Origin: Hippasteria phrygiana
Lineage: Eukaryota > Echinodermata > Asteroidea > Valvatida > Goniasteridae
Assembly: GCA_037893225.1 (NCBI GenBank)
Contig: JAZGUH010000075.1
Coordinates: forward strand, 248,001-312,000
Length of the DNA: 64,000 nt
Reading direction: 5' to 3'
Made by a program: the position numbers and the translations under genes. Positions within the stretch are counted from its first letter, which is position 1. Each line of letters starts with the position of its first letter. Of the stretch, positions 62,301 to 64,000 are shown piece after piece. The notes beneath the pieces were generated by a model, which was not told the origin of the DNA, ran no database searches, and saw only the letters and a list, made by a program, of their open reading frames with translations.

Positions 62301-64000
62301 CGACATCTCACGTCGAGTTTTATAAAAATCAACTCATCGGTGCTCATTTTAGACCCAAAAAGCAAAATGTCATCATTATACTCTAAATGGAACAAGTACC
62401 CTAAAAGGTCATTTTTGGCCATAAAATTTGAAATTTTCAATGAAGGTCCTTTTTCTTCCAGTATATGATTGGGTAGGTTGTTGCGACATCTCACGTCAAG
62501 TTTTATAAAAATCAACTCATCGGTGCTCATTTTAGAGCCAAAAACCAAAATTTCATGATTGTACTTTTATAATAATTGAACAAGTACCGGTACCCTAAAA
62601 AGTCATTTTTTGCCATAACATTCGAAATTTTTAATGAAGGTCCTTTTTCTTCCAGTATATGATTGGGTAGGTTGTTGCGACATCTCACGTCAAGTTTCAT
62701 AACAGTGGACTCATCGGTGCTCATTTTAGAGCCAAAAACCAAAATTGTATTATTGTACTCACTACCAGTACCCTAAAAGGTCATTTTTGGCCATAAAATT
62801 TGAAATTTTGCATGAAGTTCCTTTTTCTTCCCATATGTGATTGGGTAGGTTGTTGCGACATCTCACGTCGAGTTTTATAAAAATTAACTCATCGGTGCTC
62901 ATTTTAGACCCAAAAAGCAAAATGTCATCATTATACTCTATAAATGGAACAAGTACCCTAAAAGGTCATTTTTGGCCATAAAATTTGAAATTTTCAATGA
63001 AGGTCCTTTTTCTTCCAGTATATGATTGGGTAGGTTGTTGCGACATCTCACGTCAAGTTTTATAAAAATCAACTCATCGGTGCTCATTTTAGAGCCAAAA
63101 ACCAAAATTGTATTATTGTACTCACTACCAGTACCCTAAAAGGTCATTTTTGGCCATAAAATTTGAAATTTTCAATGAAGTTCCTTTTTCTTCCCATATG
63201 TGATTGGGTAGGTTGTTGCGACATCTCACGTAGAGTTTTATAAAAATCAACTCATCGGTGCTCATTTTAGACCCAAAAAGCAAAATGTCATCATTATACT
63301 CTAAATGGAACAAGTACCCTAAAAGGTCATTTTTGGCCATAAAATTTGAAATTTTCAATGAAGGTCCTTTTTCTTCCAGTATATGATTGGGTAGGTTTTT
63401 GCGACATCTCACGTCAAGTTTTATAAAAATCAACTCATCGGTGCTCATTTTAGAGCCAAAAACCAAAATTTCATGATTGTACTTTAATAATTGAACAAGT
63501 ACCGGTACCCTAAAAAGTCATTTTTTGCCATAACATTCGAAATTTTTAATGAAGGTCCTTTTTCTTCCAGTATATGATTGGGTAGGTTGTTGCGACATCT
63601 CACGTCAAGTTTTATAAAAATCAACTCATCGGTGCTCATTTTAGAGCCAAAAACCAAAATTTCATGATTGTACTTTAATAATTGAACAAGTACCGGTACC
63701 CTAAAAAGTCATTTTTTGCCATAACATTCGAAATTTTTAATGAAGGTCCTTTTTCTTCCAGTATATGATTGGGTAGGTTGTTGCGACATCTCACGTCAAG
63801 TTTCATAACAGTGGACTCATCGGTGCTCATTTTAGAGCCAAAAACCAAAATTGTATTATTGTACTCACTACCAGTACCCTAAAAGGTCATTTTTGGCCAT
63901 AAAATTTGAAATTTTGCATGAAGTTCCTTTTTCTTCCCATATGTGATTGGGTAGGTTGTTGCGACATCTCACGTCGAGTTTTATAAAAATTAACTCATCG
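59300..64000. repeat. Satellite array, ~178-198-bp monomers, higher-order structure
   Basis: GATTGGGTAGG recurs 26 times from 59316 to 63945 with spacings of 178-198 bases. Monomers fall into types: A (CCCATATGTGATTGGG, CACGTCGAGTTTTAT, AGACCCAAAAAGC), B (CAGTATATGATTGGG, GTCAAGTTTTATAAAAATC, GAGCCAAAAACC) and C (GTTTCATAACAGTGGACTC or GTACCGGTACCCTAAAAAG flank). From 61361 an A-B-C-A-B pentamer repeats at 919-923 bp. The monomers at the left edge (59316, 59510) are the most diverged. Minus-strand open frames of up to 115 codons arise from the repeat and are not genes. The array continues past the window. Confidence 0.95.

Noticed and set aside
61282..63466. Open frames of up to 115 codons within the satellite
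   Set aside because: They recur with the higher-order period, overlap open frames on the other strand, and show no protein family features.

Overview
This window looks like transposon-dense nuclear DNA from an animal, most likely a marine invertebrate deuterostome such as an echinoderm or hemichordate. The evidence is spliceosomal GT-AG introns, abundant ACATGTACATGT-like simple sequence, and Penelope, BEL/Pao, Ty3/Gypsy, DIRS, LINE, hAT-like, THAP/P-like and TTAA-type elements side by side. The species assignment is inference. There are no operons and no prokaryotic features.

Only one host gene is well supported: a two-exon gene on the plus strand (coding exons 26105-26300 and 28397-28647) for a 148-residue coiled-coil protein that I recognise as the UPF0449 / C19orf25 homologue. 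Its single coding intron carries three separate non-autonomous insertions. A second host-like piece is an isolated 144-bp exon (42939-43082) resembling the TM2-TM3 region of monocarboxylate transporters (SLC16).

Region 1 (0.46-19.55 kb) is a nest of elements. A small DNA transposon with ~120-bp terminal inverted repeats (ends at 459 and 19547) has had its left repeat hit twice. One hit is a 7.2-kb interval with GGCCCTTTACGAAACG ends (526-7741), which carries a Penelope-like element with an intact 788-codon ORF. The other is a 10.4-kb element with TTAGACTGGTTCCCGGTCC ends (7764-18120), which carries fragments of a RecQ-like helicase and a nearly complete BEL/Pao retrotransposon (10711-18000; LTRs about 99.4% identical, 5-bp target duplication).

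Region 2 (19.6-26 kb) holds a 2-kb TTAA-flanked element, a decayed DIRS-type tyrosine recombinase split by a hAT-like MITE, and a Kolobok-like TTAA element carrying a THAP domain. Region 3 (26-30 kb) is the host gene. Region 4 (30-44.2 kb) holds G/C-tract elements, a hAT-like element with a perfect 8-bp target duplication, two inverted copies of a broken THAP exon, an SGNH-hydrolase-like pseudogene split by a TTAA MITE, a ~2.1-kb foldback, and the 3' end of a LINE. Region 5 (44.8-45.3 kb) is an 11-bp minisatellite built of two homogeneous blocks.

Region 6 (48-54.5 kb) has a second, 5'-truncated Penelope copy about 99.5% identical to the first, with a 10-bp target duplication. It is followed by an LTR-less Ty3/Gypsy gag-pro-pol body with a textbook -1 frameshift signal at the gag/pro junction, then a 30-bp-period ATCACATCC array. 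Region 7 (59.3-64 kb, running off the window) is a ~180-195-bp satellite with a five-monomer higher-order repeat of about 920 bp.

The most distinctive observations are the Gypsy gag/pro frameshift signal, a hammerhead-like fold at both Penelope 3' ends, the helicase-bearing TIR element, and the higher-order satellite.
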